Positions 17,101 through 25,492 of a DNA stretch of 37,351 nt are shown in pieces. The position numbers and the translations under genes were made by a program. Source of the stretch: JAFAGX01 sp035623255 (lineage in GTDB: Bacteria; Acidobacteriota; Terriglobia; Terriglobales; Acidobacteriaceae); the NCBI GenBank assembly GCA_035623255.1, contig DASPTU010000081.1, positions 1 through 37,351 on the forward strand, written 5' to 3'. How positions within the stretch are numbered: the first letter of the stretch is position 1; each line of letters opens with the position of its first letter. The notes below the pieces were generated by a model. That model was not told where the DNA came from, did no database searches, and was given only the letters and a program-made list of their open reading frames with translations.

Positions 17101-17405
17101 TTGAGGATGTCTTGCTCAAGTGACGCTCCCTTCGGGCAGAGCGTTCCGCGGTTGATGGGGTGGTCGGGATCGCCCTCAACGTGGACAACCTGAGGCGTAA
17201 CATTTTTGGCTTTGTCGCCAATCGTGTAAATGATGACGCCACAACTGACCGAGCAATAGGGGCACGTTGAGCGCGTCTCCGATGCGCGGGCTATTTTGAG
17301 TTCACGAAGCTGTGCATAAGCAGGGGTGAGGTCGAAGCCAAGCAAAGTTAAGCCGACGCCACCGAGGGTAGACATCTTCAAGAAGTCTCTGCGGCTGCCA
17401 TTCAT
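14166..17405 (-). CDS. fdoG: Formate dehydrogenase-N/O alpha subunit, selenocysteine-containing, Tat-exported
   Basis: One intact gene of 1079 residues with an in-frame TGA at 16824-16826 that should be read as selenocysteine 194. The context ETQARV-Sec-HGPTVSS matches the QARV-Sec-HGPTVAS of E. coli FdnG, and the frame continues on both sides without shift. Residues 1-30 carry the Tat signal (SRRDFLK, then a hydrophobic stretch to AYAQ), so the enzyme acts in the periplasm. Cys48, Cys51, Cys55 and Cys90 bind a [4Fe-4S] cluster. The remainder is the bis-MGD molybdenum (or tungsten) domain. It oxidises formate to CO2 and feeds electrons to the beta and gamma subunits. Odd: an insertion of about 50 residues, rich in Ala, Pro, Thr and Gly, at about residues 345-397, absent from the E. 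coli sequence as I recall it. AGGAG precedes the ATG by seven bases. Confidence 0.93.
16795..16826 (-). promoter_or_regulatory. Selenocysteine TGA codon and downstream SECIS-like hairpin
   Basis: The selenocysteine TGA is at 16826-16824. Eleven bases downstream on the minus strand, 16812-16795 folds as GGTCTCA-AGTT-TGGGACC: seven pairs, one of them G-U, with a four-base loop. The position and shape match the bacterial SECIS elements directly after the UGA in fdhF and fdnG, which recruit SelB with selenocysteyl-tRNA. The stem is inside the coding region, so it also constrains the residues HGPTVSSLGP. No selA, selB or selC is in the window. Confidence 0.8.
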
Positions 17406-17794
17406 AGGGCTTCTCCTTCCGTTGAAACGTGCGACGCGATTCAGGAGTGCGTCTTCGGATTAGGATTACCGGAGTCCCCACAAACATCCGGCTATGAGTG
17501 TATTGGAAATAAAAGTTTACAACAAATGCCGGTAACAGCGTCAAACTCGACGCTCGCTGCCGCAAGGATTGTTCACCTTCTCACACTCGCCGAAGTCGAG
17601 AATTGCTTAGTTAATAAGTCGCATTCGAGCGTGCCAAGTTGCGTCTGAATCCAGGTGTTCGCAAGGAACGGCTGATCGAACACGGTGCAGGTTTGGAATG
17701 TGGTTGGCCCGTGCCGAATCTGCGAGCCCGGTCGAAGTCAAGGACGATCAAGCGGTTTCTCCCCAATCAATCGGCTCCAGTGAAGGAGGGAAAA
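17406..17794. other. Intergenic region upstream of the formate dehydrogenase genes
   Basis: About 390 bases between the alpha-subunit start and the terminator of the secreted-protein gene. No convincing coding frame is visible: the long open frame at 17639-18451 runs mostly antisense to the next gene. A weak CTTA-N5-TAAG inverted repeat lies in the middle (around 17607-17619). It is presumably the promoter region of the formate dehydrogenase operon. I found no tRNA and no clear sigma-54 type promoter. Confidence 0.4.
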
Positions 17795-17833
17795 AAGCGC
17801 CAGGTGGGCCCACTGTGCGAGCACCTGGCGCTT
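17795..17833 (-). terminator. Strong intrinsic terminator of the secreted-protein gene
   Basis: Perfect 12-base inverted repeat AAGCGCCAGGTG/CACCTGGCGCTT with a 15-base loop. Read on the minus strand it is followed by six Ts (bases 17796-17791), so it stops transcription coming from the 17930-19390 gene, whose stop is about 97 bases upstream. It also insulates the formate dehydrogenase promoter. Confidence 0.9.
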
Positions 17834-17929
17834 GTCTACCATCAGATTCTTATGACCCAAGCGCTGGGTTCGTCTAGTTGGAACCTCTCTCAATACCGCG
17901 CGTGGAGGCAGCTAATCGCTCGAGTGCTG

Positions 17930-19390
17930 TCAGTGGAACACAGCGGTGGCTGTGGTTGCTTGGCTAACCCGCACTGCACAGGTTGTGCCTGCGCCCGCAC
18001 ATGCACCAGTCCAACCCGAAAAGCTCGAGCCGGAGTTAGGACGCGCAGTAAGCGTCACCGTGATTCCACTACCCACATACAGCGTACCGCCGGAACTGCC
18101 ATTACCTCCCTTCAGATTGGTGCTCACGCTGCCAGCACCGCTACCAGCCAATGCGACCGTCACCGGCCAGACACATGGTGGAGTCGCGGCGTTCGAGGGC
18201 TGGTTGGCCAGGCCAGCGACTACGCAAGGATCTGCGACATGAAGGTGATGGCTGAGATTGCAAGTACTCGACGGACACCCAGGTCCGCTCACCCATGGAA
18301 CCGAGTCAAGGAATTTGAAGTAGTAGCGGCAATCGTTGGAGTTGCAACTATGAGAGAGCCCGGGTTGCGAGGATGCCCATTGTACAAAAGGGTTGGTTTT
18401 GCCCGCGAAGGCAAAAGCTTCACCCGATTCCATGTACGGGTTGAGTGTTGAGCCTCCTCCGCCCGCCTCGCCGATGTAACCGCCGTAGTGAGCGAATGCT
18501 GTCAGCACGGTTTTCTGCCACTGCGGCACATTCATGGCGGCAATCTGCTGATCGGTGTAATCGAGAAAAAACAACGAAGCCTGCCGCGGACGGTTAGCGG
18601 GTCCTGGTGTCGAACCCTTACCGCATGGATAAGCCATCTGATTGGGAACGTCCGGGAACACCGCAGGCCCAACCACGCAATCCGTGCTCAGATACAAAGC
18701 GTGATTGATCTGACCTTGCATCAATTCCTGCATTCGGATCACTCCCATGAAGGGCTTAAATCCACCCGAACGAGAAGCGCTGTGGCTGCCCCAATCCTTG
18801 CTCGTATCAAAGCTGCTCATCGAGCAGGTATACATGGAAAGGGCGCAGGCTTGAGAGGCAGAGGTTGCTGTGCAGGCGGGCAGACTCAGGCCGGGCTTTT
18901 TATATTGGTAGAACTCGAGCAGATATCCTTGGGACTGGTCCCAGATGTCCAGAAAATTGTCGCTATTGCTCAGTGTAAACTTTGCTCCGCTGGGCGCGTG
19001 GAACGGTATTCCCAAAGGGCCGCCATCGACGCAACTTGTGATCACGTACCAGGGGTCGGATGCTGTAGCGTAGTACAGCGGCATCGAGCAGCAATTGTCA
19101 GGACCGGGTGTAGAAAAAGTGGCAGAGCCCCAAAACCCACTGTTCCAACTGAGTGGTCCCCAACCGCCGTTGTCCTGCAGCACGTTGACCGCGATCGCAT
19201 CAGAGCTTGGCGCCAGGTGACTCATCACGTCTAACGGAAGCTGCTTGGTGCTAACCGAATTCAGATTTTGCGCGTAAGGTACGCGGCCGACGGGCTGTTG
19301 ATTCGTGAGGCTGTAGTTCTGAGCGAAGCCTGACGCAGACATAAGCCAAAATATGGCGACTATTAGCGCGTGACTCTTCCTCAAAGTCAT
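17930..19390 (-). CDS. Secreted Cys-rich protein with C-terminal InlB-type repeat domain
   Basis: Not assigned a function. 486 residues with a clear signal peptide (MTLRKSHALIVAIFWLMSAS, cleavage near GFAQ) and GAGGGG upstream of the ATG. The central region is unusually rich in Cys, including an adjacent pair in PDNCCSM and clusters near 385-410, suggesting disulfides in an exported protein. It contains a motif of the kind seen in a little-studied family of secreted actinobacterial/acidobacterial proteins (GFKPFMGVIRMQELMQGQIN-type, followed by ALYLST and a late HYGGYIGEAGG). The last 75 residues (VTVALAGSGAGSV, then SGITVTLTARPNSGSSFSGW) are a divergent InlB B-repeat-like beta-fold used in surface and extracellular proteins. 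Stands alone, with its own terminator. Possibly a secreted carbohydrate- or surface-binding protein. Confidence 0.8.
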   Translation of the reverse strand: MTLRKSHALIVAIFWLMSASGFAQNYSLTNQQPVGRVPYAQNLNSVSTKQLPLDVMSHLAPSSDAIAVNVLQDNGGWGPLSWNSGFWGSATFSTPGPDNCCSMPLYYATASDPWYVITSCVDGGPLGIPFHAPSGAKFTLSNSDNFLDIWDQSQGYLLEFYQYKKPGLSLPACTATSASQACALSMYTCSMSSFDTSKDWGSHSASRSGGFKPFMGVIRMQELMQGQINHALYLSTDCVVGPAVFPDVPNQMAYPCGKGSTPGPANRPRQASLFFLDYTDQQIAAMNVPQWQKTVLTAFAHYGGYIGEAGGGGSTLNPYMESGEAFAFAGKTNPFVQWASSQPGLSHSCNSNDCRYYFKFLDSVPWVSGPGCPSSTCNLSHHLHVADPCVVAGLANQPSNAATPPCVWPVTVALAGSGAGSVSTNLKGGNGSSGGTLYVGSGITVTLTARPNSGSSFSGWTGACAGAGTTCAVRVSQATTATAVFH

Positions 19391-19720
19391 GTATAGGGTC
19401 CCCTCTTTTTATTTGTGAACGGCGTGTGATAACCGCCCAGCTAATCGGAGCCAAACCATTGCGCTTGGCTACACAATGAACACTTCAAAGCTGAGTGAGG
19501 TCTTTTCGAGTGGCGTGGGCTGATATTGCACGTGCTTCGCTTGTGGGGTCAAAATCGAAAGTACATTTCTGACATTCCAGTAGTGCATCTGAACAGAGCG
19601 CAAGGGGAGCAGGATTTCAAACCACCGCTCATTGTCTGGTTAGAGGGACGTTTGAGAAAATCTGAAACTAGAGAGGTGGTCTGCGCGATCGTAGAAACTA
19701 AGCGCGTCGACTTTTTCAAC
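19391..19720. other. Gene-free gap between the secreted protein and the DUF4380 gene
   Basis: Some 330 bases with no convincing reading frame: the frame at 19526-19738 is short, unlike its neighbours, and runs into the end of the DUF4380 gene on the opposite strand. I see no strong hairpin or repeat. The part next to 19390 should hold the promoter of the secreted-protein gene. Confidence 0.4.
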
Positions 19721-20665
19721 TCAGCGCAGACCGGTTAGTGTCAAGCCCGTCTGATTCACCAGGGGAATTATGGCTGACTCGATCCACGCATCATCTTCTC
19801 CGGCAGGCACTCCGGCAAACAGCCACCAATGTTCCACATGTTCCACCACTTCTCCCGCTTGTAGTTCCACCAAAGGCCCAAGCGTTTCCAGTTCGATGAA
19901 TTCAGGGTTGGTGAACACTTCGAAGTTGCATCCGAAGTCGGGATATCGAGCGTCAGCGATCACCGCTGCGCGCTTGATGAACAGGTAACCAGCCTTAAAA
20001 TAAGCGCCCCATCCGGCTGGGTTAAAAATGCCTCCCATCTGCTCCTTAAAGCGCCCGGTCGGACCCGGCGATTGCTGAAGCTGGATATAGCTGGTACCGA
20101 ACGTCCAACGCGGATCCGCAAAATCGGTGTAAGACCATACGCCGAGCACTCCGACGGGCAAAACATTATTTTGCATAGGGGCGCGCGGAGGCAGCGGCAA
20201 GATCGTCCGCCCGCCGGCCGACATCATTGTCGGTGACCAGGGGGCGAGTCTGGTCGGCCGGCTGTCACCGTTCTTGACTCGATGCGTGATCTGAACTTGT
20301 GACCCACTGTCGGACAGCTCGATTTCGATCTCCTTCTGCAGATTAGTACCCGGCGGCAGGTCTTCTCGTCGTGCGGTGAAACGAATCGCGCAGCCATGCT
20401 GAGAAACTGTAACCGGAAAATTATCCGGATAATATGTCCTGTCGACCTCCGGAGAAACCCACAACCTGTGTCCACCATAAAGGCGAAACTCCGAACCGCC
20501 AGTCTTGCCGGCATCTGCTTCAACTTCGTGCAGCAGGTTCTCGCGATTGCGAAATCCGTACCAGATGATCCGCGGACCGACGTCTGCGGTGACAATCAAC
20601 TCGATCACCTGGTTCGACAATTTGTAAACATTGTTCCAGCCGCGGTATGAGAATCTTTCGACCAT
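19721..20665 (-). CDS. DUF4380 family protein (galactose-mutarotase-like fold)
   Basis: A protein of about 314 residues. The N-terminal stretch (YRGWNNVYKLSNQVIELIVT, then ADVGPRIIWYGF), RLYGGHRLWVSPE and a C-terminal VEHVEHWWLFAGV are typical of DUF4380, which is predicted to adopt the beta-sandwich of aldose mutarotases and related carbohydrate-binding enzymes. His and Glu residues in the GGHRLW and VEHVEHW motifs occupy positions likely to bind sugar. The start at ATG 20665 is preferred: the frame extends to a TTG at 20710, but the family pattern begins at MVERFSYRGWNN. The gene is transcribed away from a Rieske oxygenase. No signal peptide, so probably cytoplasmic. Role unknown. Confidence 0.72.
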   Translation of the reverse strand: MVERFSYRGWNNVYKLSNQVIELIVTADVGPRIIWYGFRNRENLLHEVEADAGKTGGSEFRLYGGHRLWVSPEVDRTYYPDNFPVTVSQHGCAIRFTARREDLPPGTNLQKEIEIELSDSGSQVQITHRVKNGDSRPTRLAPWSPTMMSAGGRTILPLPPRAPMQNNVLPVGVLGVWSYTDFADPRWTFGTSYIQLQQSPGPTGRFKEQMGGIFNPAGWGAYFKAGYLFIKRAAVIADARYPDFGCNFEVFTNPEFIELETLGPLVELQAGEVVEHVEHWWLFAGVPAGEDDAWIESAIIPLVNQTGLTLTGLR

Positions 20666-20874
20666 GGTCTTGAATTCAGTTGACTTAGTAACGTACTCGC
20701 CATTTTTCAACCAGGCTTTGGCGGCAGAGTGACAAAGGTAGCGAAAATTTGCGGTTTCGTCGAATCAAAGACCTATGCTTCATAAGTCCGCTTAGATGTT
20801 GACATACATCGTTCGGGCGTGTAACCAATTTGGAGGTATTCGGAACAGCTTTCGACTCGAATAAGGGGCAAGGG

Positions 20875-21981
20875 ATGCACGTTCAAACTGAGCATGTAGC
20901 CACCACTCTGCCGGCCCGCTACTACACCGACCCCGAAGTGTTTAAGCGCGAACTGGAACACTTTTACTGCTGTACCTGGGTTTGTGCGGGAAGAGCCGCT
21001 CAGATTCCCAATCCCGGAGACTATTTCCTTCGAGAGTTCGCCGGTGAAAGCATCATCATCGTCAGGGATAACAAAGGGGCCATTGGCGCATTTTTCAATG
21101 TGTGCCGCCATCGTGGTACTCGCATCTGTGGAGCGGCAGAGGGGCGTTTCGCTGGACGCATTCAGTGCGGGTATCACGGTTGGACCTACGGGCTAGACGG
21201 TCGTTTGATCGGCGCCCCACACATGCACGACAGTTTCTGCCGCGAAGATTACCCCTTGAATCGTGTGAACGTAGACGTTTGGGACGGTCACATCTTCATC
21301 AATCTGAGTGAGCACGCCGAGCCGCTCGCCAAGCAGCTTGCAGACCTCCCGCAAAAGTTCGCTCATTGGCGGATGCACGAACTGCAGCTGTATCGGCGGA
21401 TTTCTTACGACGTGAAGGCCAATTGGAAGCTCGTCGTGCTCAATTACAACGAGTGCCTGCATTGCCCTGTGTTGCACCCGGCACTCAGTTCCATTTCAGA
21501 CTACATGTCAGGGGACAACGACCAGCCCCACCCTTCTTATATTGGCGGCTCGATGGAATTTCAAAATGGCGCTCAGACCATGAGTAACGACGGCAAGCTG
21601 CGTCGTGCTTGTCTTCCCGGCCTGACTGGTGAGGAACGCCAGAGGGTGCATTACTACGCTATTTATCCAAATTTACTTCTGAGCTTACATCCCGACTACA
21701 TGATGACTCATACCCTATGGCCCAGGGCTGTTGATCGTACAGAGATCATTTGCGAATGGCACTTTCATTCGCTCGAGATGGCTAAGCAGGATTTCGTGGG
21801 AGATGATGCCGTCGAGTTCTGGGATGTGACCAACCGTGAGGACTGGAGGATTTCGGAGCTTTCACAAGCTGGGATCGGGTCGCGATCATACAAGCCGGGA
21901 CCGTACTCGCGACGGGAGAATCTGCCTCATGCATTTGATCAGATGATCCTTGAACAGGAAAAACGTCACAATAACAAGTAA
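20875..21981 (+). CDS. Rieske non-haem iron oxygenase, alpha (catalytic) subunit
   Basis: A 368-residue ring-hydroxylating-type oxygenase. Rieske centre: Cys77 and His79 in NVCRHRGTRICG, Cys98 and His101 in IQCGYHGWTYGLDG. Mononuclear iron: Glu193, His196 and His201 in NYNECLHCPVLHP, with a later Asp in EFWDVTNREDW. The NYNEC-HCP pattern is common in oxygenases acting on small quaternary amines or alkylated compounds (GbcA/carnitine-monooxygenase type), so substrate choice is open. The start is ATG 20875, with an AGGGG box upstream; the longer TTG at 20830 adds an atypical leader. These enzymes need an electron-transfer reductase and usually a beta subunit or ferredoxin. None is next to it. 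It converges with the amidohydrolase gene on the right. Confidence 0.85.
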   Translation: MHVQTEHVATTLPARYYTDPEVFKRELEHFYCCTWVCAGRAAQIPNPGDYFLREFAGESIIIVRDNKGAIGAFFNVCRHRGTRICGAAEGRFAGRIQCGYHGWTYGLDGRLIGAPHMHDSFCREDYPLNRVNVDVWDGHIFINLSEHAEPLAKQLADLPQKFAHWRMHELQLYRRISYDVKANWKLVVLNYNECLHCPVLHPALSSISDYMSGDNDQPHPSYIGGSMEFQNGAQTMSNDGKLRRACLPGLTGEERQRVHYYAIYPNLLLSLHPDYMMTHTLWPRAVDRTEIICEWHFHSLEMAKQDFVGDDAVEFWDVTNREDWRISELSQAGIGSRSYKPGPYSRRENLPHAFDQMILEQEKRHNNK

Positions 21982-22000
21982 GCCTCGACTACATGTCGCT

Positions 22001-23719
22001 TTACTTTGCACGGTACACGGTTTTGCCTGCGACCATTGTCCAGAGCACCTTCGTCTCGCGCATTCGTTCAGGAGAGACCGTCAGAACATCACGATCCAGC
22101 AAGACCAGATCCGCACTCTTGCCCGGCGCAATGCTTCCGATTGAATCCAGATTCATGGCGTGGGCAGAGTTTCGAGTGTAGGCATAAAACATCGCTGCAC
22201 GAGGCATAGCCTGCGATGCATCAAGCACTCCTTCTGGACCTTTGCGCGTTTCCGCCTGGTAAATCGCCCGGAAAACATTGGCAGTCGAGACGGGCCAGTC
22301 ACTGGCACCCGAAATAATTCCACCGTTGTCGAGAATTGCGCGTGCAGGGTATTGCCACTGATAAATTCCCGCATCGATGTAGGGCTTCAAGATTTCAATC
22401 GTATCCTCACTGGCATCAGCCCAGAACAATTGCAGGGCGCTTATCACACCGAGTTCATGGAATCGCGCAAAATCCTCCGGCAACATGAATTGTTCGTGCG
22501 TCAGAGTATGGGGCAGGCCGGAATTGCCGTTGGTCCGGCGCGCGGCAGCGATTCCATCCAGCGCAGCTTTTACAGCGCCATCACCGATCGCGTGTACATG
22601 AACAATTAAACCTTGTTTGTCCGCTGCTATGCACAATTCAGCGAACTTTTCCGGATCGAACAAAAGCTCGCCGTTACGTCCGCTATTCTTATACGGCTTG
22701 CTCAGGTACGCGGTTTGTGAAGGATATTCCGCCACTCCATCGGCGAAAACTTTGATGCCGGTGACGTGCAGATTCGGTACGCTCTTGTATGCCTCACGTG
22801 TTTTCTGGACGTGCGCTAGCTCGGCCGCTGGGTCCTTAGCCAAAACCTGCGGAAACGCCACCACCTGCGAGGTCAGTTCTCCGCGGTCGGCCAGCAGTTT
22901 GTAACCCGTCAGCACGTAGTCGGCCGCGAGCGGATCGAGCCATGCAGTGATTCCGAGGCTGTAGTTGTATTGGAGAGCGGCACGTGCTGCCACAAGTAAA
23001 CGATCATTGGTCGGGGGAGGCAGCAGCGGCTCAATCTTCGCCGTCCCGGCGTCGACCAGGAATCCGTTCGGCCGCCCATTCCTATCAATGCCGTAATAAC
23101 CGCGTTCCGTCGGAGAAAGTGTCTTCAGAAAATCTGCAGTTATGCCAGCGCGCTGCAGTAGGGCACGATTCGCCCATGCTGTGTGACCGTCCATGCCGCG
23201 CAGCAGAACATCTTGCTTCTCGTAAGGTCCCGTGCTGAAATCGGCGTCAAGCACATCGGGATGCGACCAAAACTCTAACGGTAAGCCGAGCACCTCGAGA
23301 ATGTCGCCACGCATACCCTTGCCCGTTCTTTCCGCGTCTTGGACGAACGTGGGAAGCTGTTTCAAAGAATCCACTTTTTCGCTGGCATCTGCAGAGATGA
23401 GGTTGAGCCCGCCATCTATCGAGTGGCTATGTGAGTCTATGAATCCGGGGAAAAGAGTTTTGCCTTTTAGATCAATCCGCTCACCGTCTTTCGATGCCGA
23501 CATTGCTACCTCCAAAAGATTGCCCACTGCGAGGATCTTGTCTCCGCGAATCGCAACCGCCTCCGCGTAAGGGTTCTGCGGGTCAGCAGTGAAGACTTTT
23601 GCATTGAAAAAAATCCGATCCTTGGAGCTGTCTTGCGACAAAAGGAAGCAGTTCGCCTGAAACAAAAAGAGAACCAGCGGAGAGAGAAAACTTAACCACC
23701 AGGCTGCGCAGCGCTTCAT
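22001..23719 (-). CDS. Secreted YtcJ-type amidohydrolase
   Basis: A 572-residue metal-dependent hydrolase of the amidohydrolase superfamily, YtcJ-like group. The start has a signal peptide (a hydrophobic run SFLSPLVLFLFQANCFLLSQ), so the protein is probably exported. Metal ligands: the His-x-His of FPGFIDSHSHSIDGG, His residues in VHVHAIGDGAV and TLTHEQFM, and a final Asp in SGASDWPVS. C-terminal SIGSIAPGKSADLVLLDRDV and related strands form the beta-sandwich common to the family. Such enzymes hydrolyse amides, esters or N-formyl and related groups; the substrate is not readable. It lies 174 bases downstream of the citF-like gene on the same strand, so it may be the last gene of that transcript or separate. 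Confidence 0.85.
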   Translation of the reverse strand: MKRCAAWWLSFLSPLVLFLFQANCFLLSQDSSKDRIFFNAKVFTADPQNPYAEAVAIRGDKILAVGNLLEVAMSASKDGERIDLKGKTLFPGFIDSHSHSIDGGLNLISADASEKVDSLKQLPTFVQDAERTGKGMRGDILEVLGLPLEFWSHPDVLDADFSTGPYEKQDVLLRGMDGHTAWANRALLQRAGITADFLKTLSPTERGYYGIDRNGRPNGFLVDAGTAKIEPLLPPPTNDRLLVAARAALQYNYSLGITAWLDPLAADYVLTGYKLLADRGELTSQVVAFPQVLAKDPAAELAHVQKTREAYKSVPNLHVTGIKVFADGVAEYPSQTAYLSKPYKNSGRNGELLFDPEKFAELCIAADKQGLIVHVHAIGDGAVKAALDGIAAARRTNGNSGLPHTLTHEQFMLPEDFARFHELGVISALQLFWADASEDTIEILKPYIDAGIYQWQYPARAILDNGGIISGASDWPVSTANVFRAIYQAETRKGPEGVLDASQAMPRAAMFYAYTRNSAHAMNLDSIGSIAPGKSADLVLLDRDVLTVSPERMRETKVLWTMVAGKTVYRAK

Positions 23720-23893
23720 TCAGGTCACCTTTGGCAAAATTGAACCGGTTAAAGACCAAACAAGGTGAACGACATTGGCTCTCTTGTCAAGCGCTAGGTC
23801 AGACCTGTTTGCATTGGGTGGTGGGAAGGCGGCGCTGGGCGAGATCACTTGGGTCAGCGTACGCGCAGGGATATGGGCACCGAGAGTTATCGA

Positions 23894-25492
23894 TCACATG
23901 ACTTGCCAGACCGTGTCTAACACAGTCCCGTCAACCCACTTCACGACCGCCACGGGACGTTCGCCGCGTTTCGGGCGTGCCGGTTTACCACCGCAAATAC
24001 GCTCGACCTCTGTCTTTATGTCCTGAATAGGCCGGATGGGAAGACTCGAATGTTTCACGGCATCGATCAGGTCTTGGCGGCGAGGATTAATGGCAAGACC
24101 GCGTTCAGTCGCAACAACATCGATCAATTCGCCGGGTCCGGTCAAGGTGGTTACCTCATCCACGATTACCGGGATGCGATCGCGGAATGACGGCAGGGCC
24201 AGAATCGTGCAGCCTGCGGCTAGACAGTTCTGCCAACCGCCAATACCGTGCAGCAGGCGTCCATCGGAGTGAGTCACAACATTGGCATTGAAGTTGACAT
24301 CGACCTCGGTTGCACCCAGCACCACCGCATCCACCATCGAGGCGAAATTTCCCTTGCCGTGATAGTTGTAAGAAGTGAACGGAGACGTGGCGACGTGTCG
24401 TGGATCGCTCGCTATCGACTTCACGCCATCGAGATCAAACGTCTGTCCATCCAGGATGTAATCTGTCAGACCGTCATGTAAGAGCTCGACCAGATACTTC
24501 GTCGATCCGCCGCGGACAAAGCGCGCCTTGACGCCATCTTCTTTCATCATGCGGCGCAGATAATCGACGAAGGCAAGAGCGATTCCACCCGCACCGGCCT
24601 GGAACGAAAATCCACTGTGCATGATGCCGGATTCGCGCAGAAACCTTGCGACAAATTCAGCGATCCGCAGGCGGTCGGGAGAGCGAGTGATTTGTGTTGT
24701 ACCCGACACGATCTTCGAAGGGTCACCAATCGATTCCACTTCGACAACGTAGTCCACATTGTTGCCCTGAATCTGCCAGGGAATGCAAGGGAACGGAACG
24801 AGATTGTCCGTAACCACGATGATGTGGTCAGCGTAGATCGAGTCAGCCAGTGCGAAGCCCAATGATCCACACGCTGACTTGCCGTGTGAGCCATCACAGT
24901 TCCCGAAAGCATCAGCAGTCGGCGCCGCGATAATTGCAATATCGATGTGAACTTCGCCATCCTGAATGGCCTGCCAGCGTCCGCCGTGTGAACGTAAGAC
25001 TCCCATGCCGCGCATTTTGCCCTGTGTGCAGAAGTCGCCCAGCGGCCCATTCATGCTGCCTTCGATGTGATGAATAACACCGCTTTCCATCAGTTGGATT
25101 GCATCTTTTTGTGAAGGGAAAGACGCGCTAGGGAACCACATTAAATCTCTGACGCCGAGTCTGGCCGCGGCTTGCAGGGCCATAAGCGCCGCACTGTCGC
25201 CATCACGCAGATGGTGATGATTCGAAATCACCATTCCATCGCTGACCCCACAGTTACGTAAAGCGGTTTCGAGATTCGGCACACGCTTGTCGCCGTTCTC
25301 CGGATATTCGTTGCTGGACCGTACTGGCGGTGCGGCCTTCCGGCCATGGGGGTGGTACTGCCCGACTCCCAGGTAGGGGACCTGTGATTTGCCGTTGACG
25401 GTTGGGGGCACCATGCGGCCGGCGGCATTCTGCACGAGTTCTGTAGTCACCAGCATAGAGTCAAGTCCGTTAACCGGCTCCGCCGTCCTCAC
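23894..25492 (-). CDS. citF: Citrate lyase alpha subunit (CitF) family, CoA/acyl-carrier transferase
   Basis: A 532-residue protein of the CitF family (relatives about 510). In citrate lyase this subunit is the acyl-carrier transferase that swaps acetyl for citryl on the carrier protein. Features include VISNHHHLRDGD, IEGSMNGPLGDFC, IAAPTADAFGNCDGSHGKSA, LVPFPCIPWQIQGNNVDYVV, and late segments SPFTSYNYHGKGNFASMVD and FRDRIPVIVDEVTT. These are two CoA-transferase-like halves. The GTG start at 25492 overlaps the CitDE stop by four bases (GTGA), so they are translationally coupled. No citG, citX or citC neighbour is present, unlike classical citrate fermentation operons, so a related lyase reaction (homocitrate, citramalate or similar) is as likely as citrate. 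Confidence 0.85.
   Translation of the reverse strand: MRTAEPVNGLDSMLVTTELVQNAAGRMVPPTVNGKSQVPYLGVGQYHPHGRKAAPPVRSSNEYPENGDKRVPNLETALRNCGVSDGMVISNHHHLRDGDSAALMALQAAARLGVRDLMWFPSASFPSQKDAIQLMESGVIHHIEGSMNGPLGDFCTQGKMRGMGVLRSHGGRWQAIQDGEVHIDIAIIAAPTADAFGNCDGSHGKSACGSLGFALADSIYADHIIVVTDNLVPFPCIPWQIQGNNVDYVVEVESIGDPSKIVSGTTQITRSPDRLRIAEFVARFLRESGIMHSGFSFQAGAGGIALAFVDYLRRMMKEDGVKARFVRGGSTKYLVELLHDGLTDYILDGQTFDLDGVKSIASDPRHVATSPFTSYNYHGKGNFASMVDAVVLGATEVDVNFNANVVTHSDGRLLHGIGGWQNCLAAGCTILALPSFRDRIPVIVDEVTTLTGPGELIDVVATERGLAINPRRQDLIDAVKHSSLPIRPIQDIKTEVERICGGKPARPKRGERPVAVVKWVDGTVLDTVWQVM

Noticed and set aside
14166..17405. Two separate genes or a nonsense-mutated alpha subunit (frames ending and starting at the TGA near 16824).
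   Set aside because: The frame is continuous, the TGA falls on the known selenocysteine position with matching flanking residues, and a SECIS-like hairpin follows. The second frame's apparent TTG start has no ribosome binding site.
17406..17794. tRNA-Sec (selC) or other RNA gene upstream of the formate dehydrogenase.
   Set aside because: I looked for a long-armed tRNA with a CCA-type end and saw no convincing cloverleaf in this region.
17639..18451. 270-codon plus-strand frame.
   Set aside because: It crosses the terminator hairpin and runs antisense to the secreted Cys-rich protein. Its translation is of low quality with no recognisable domain.
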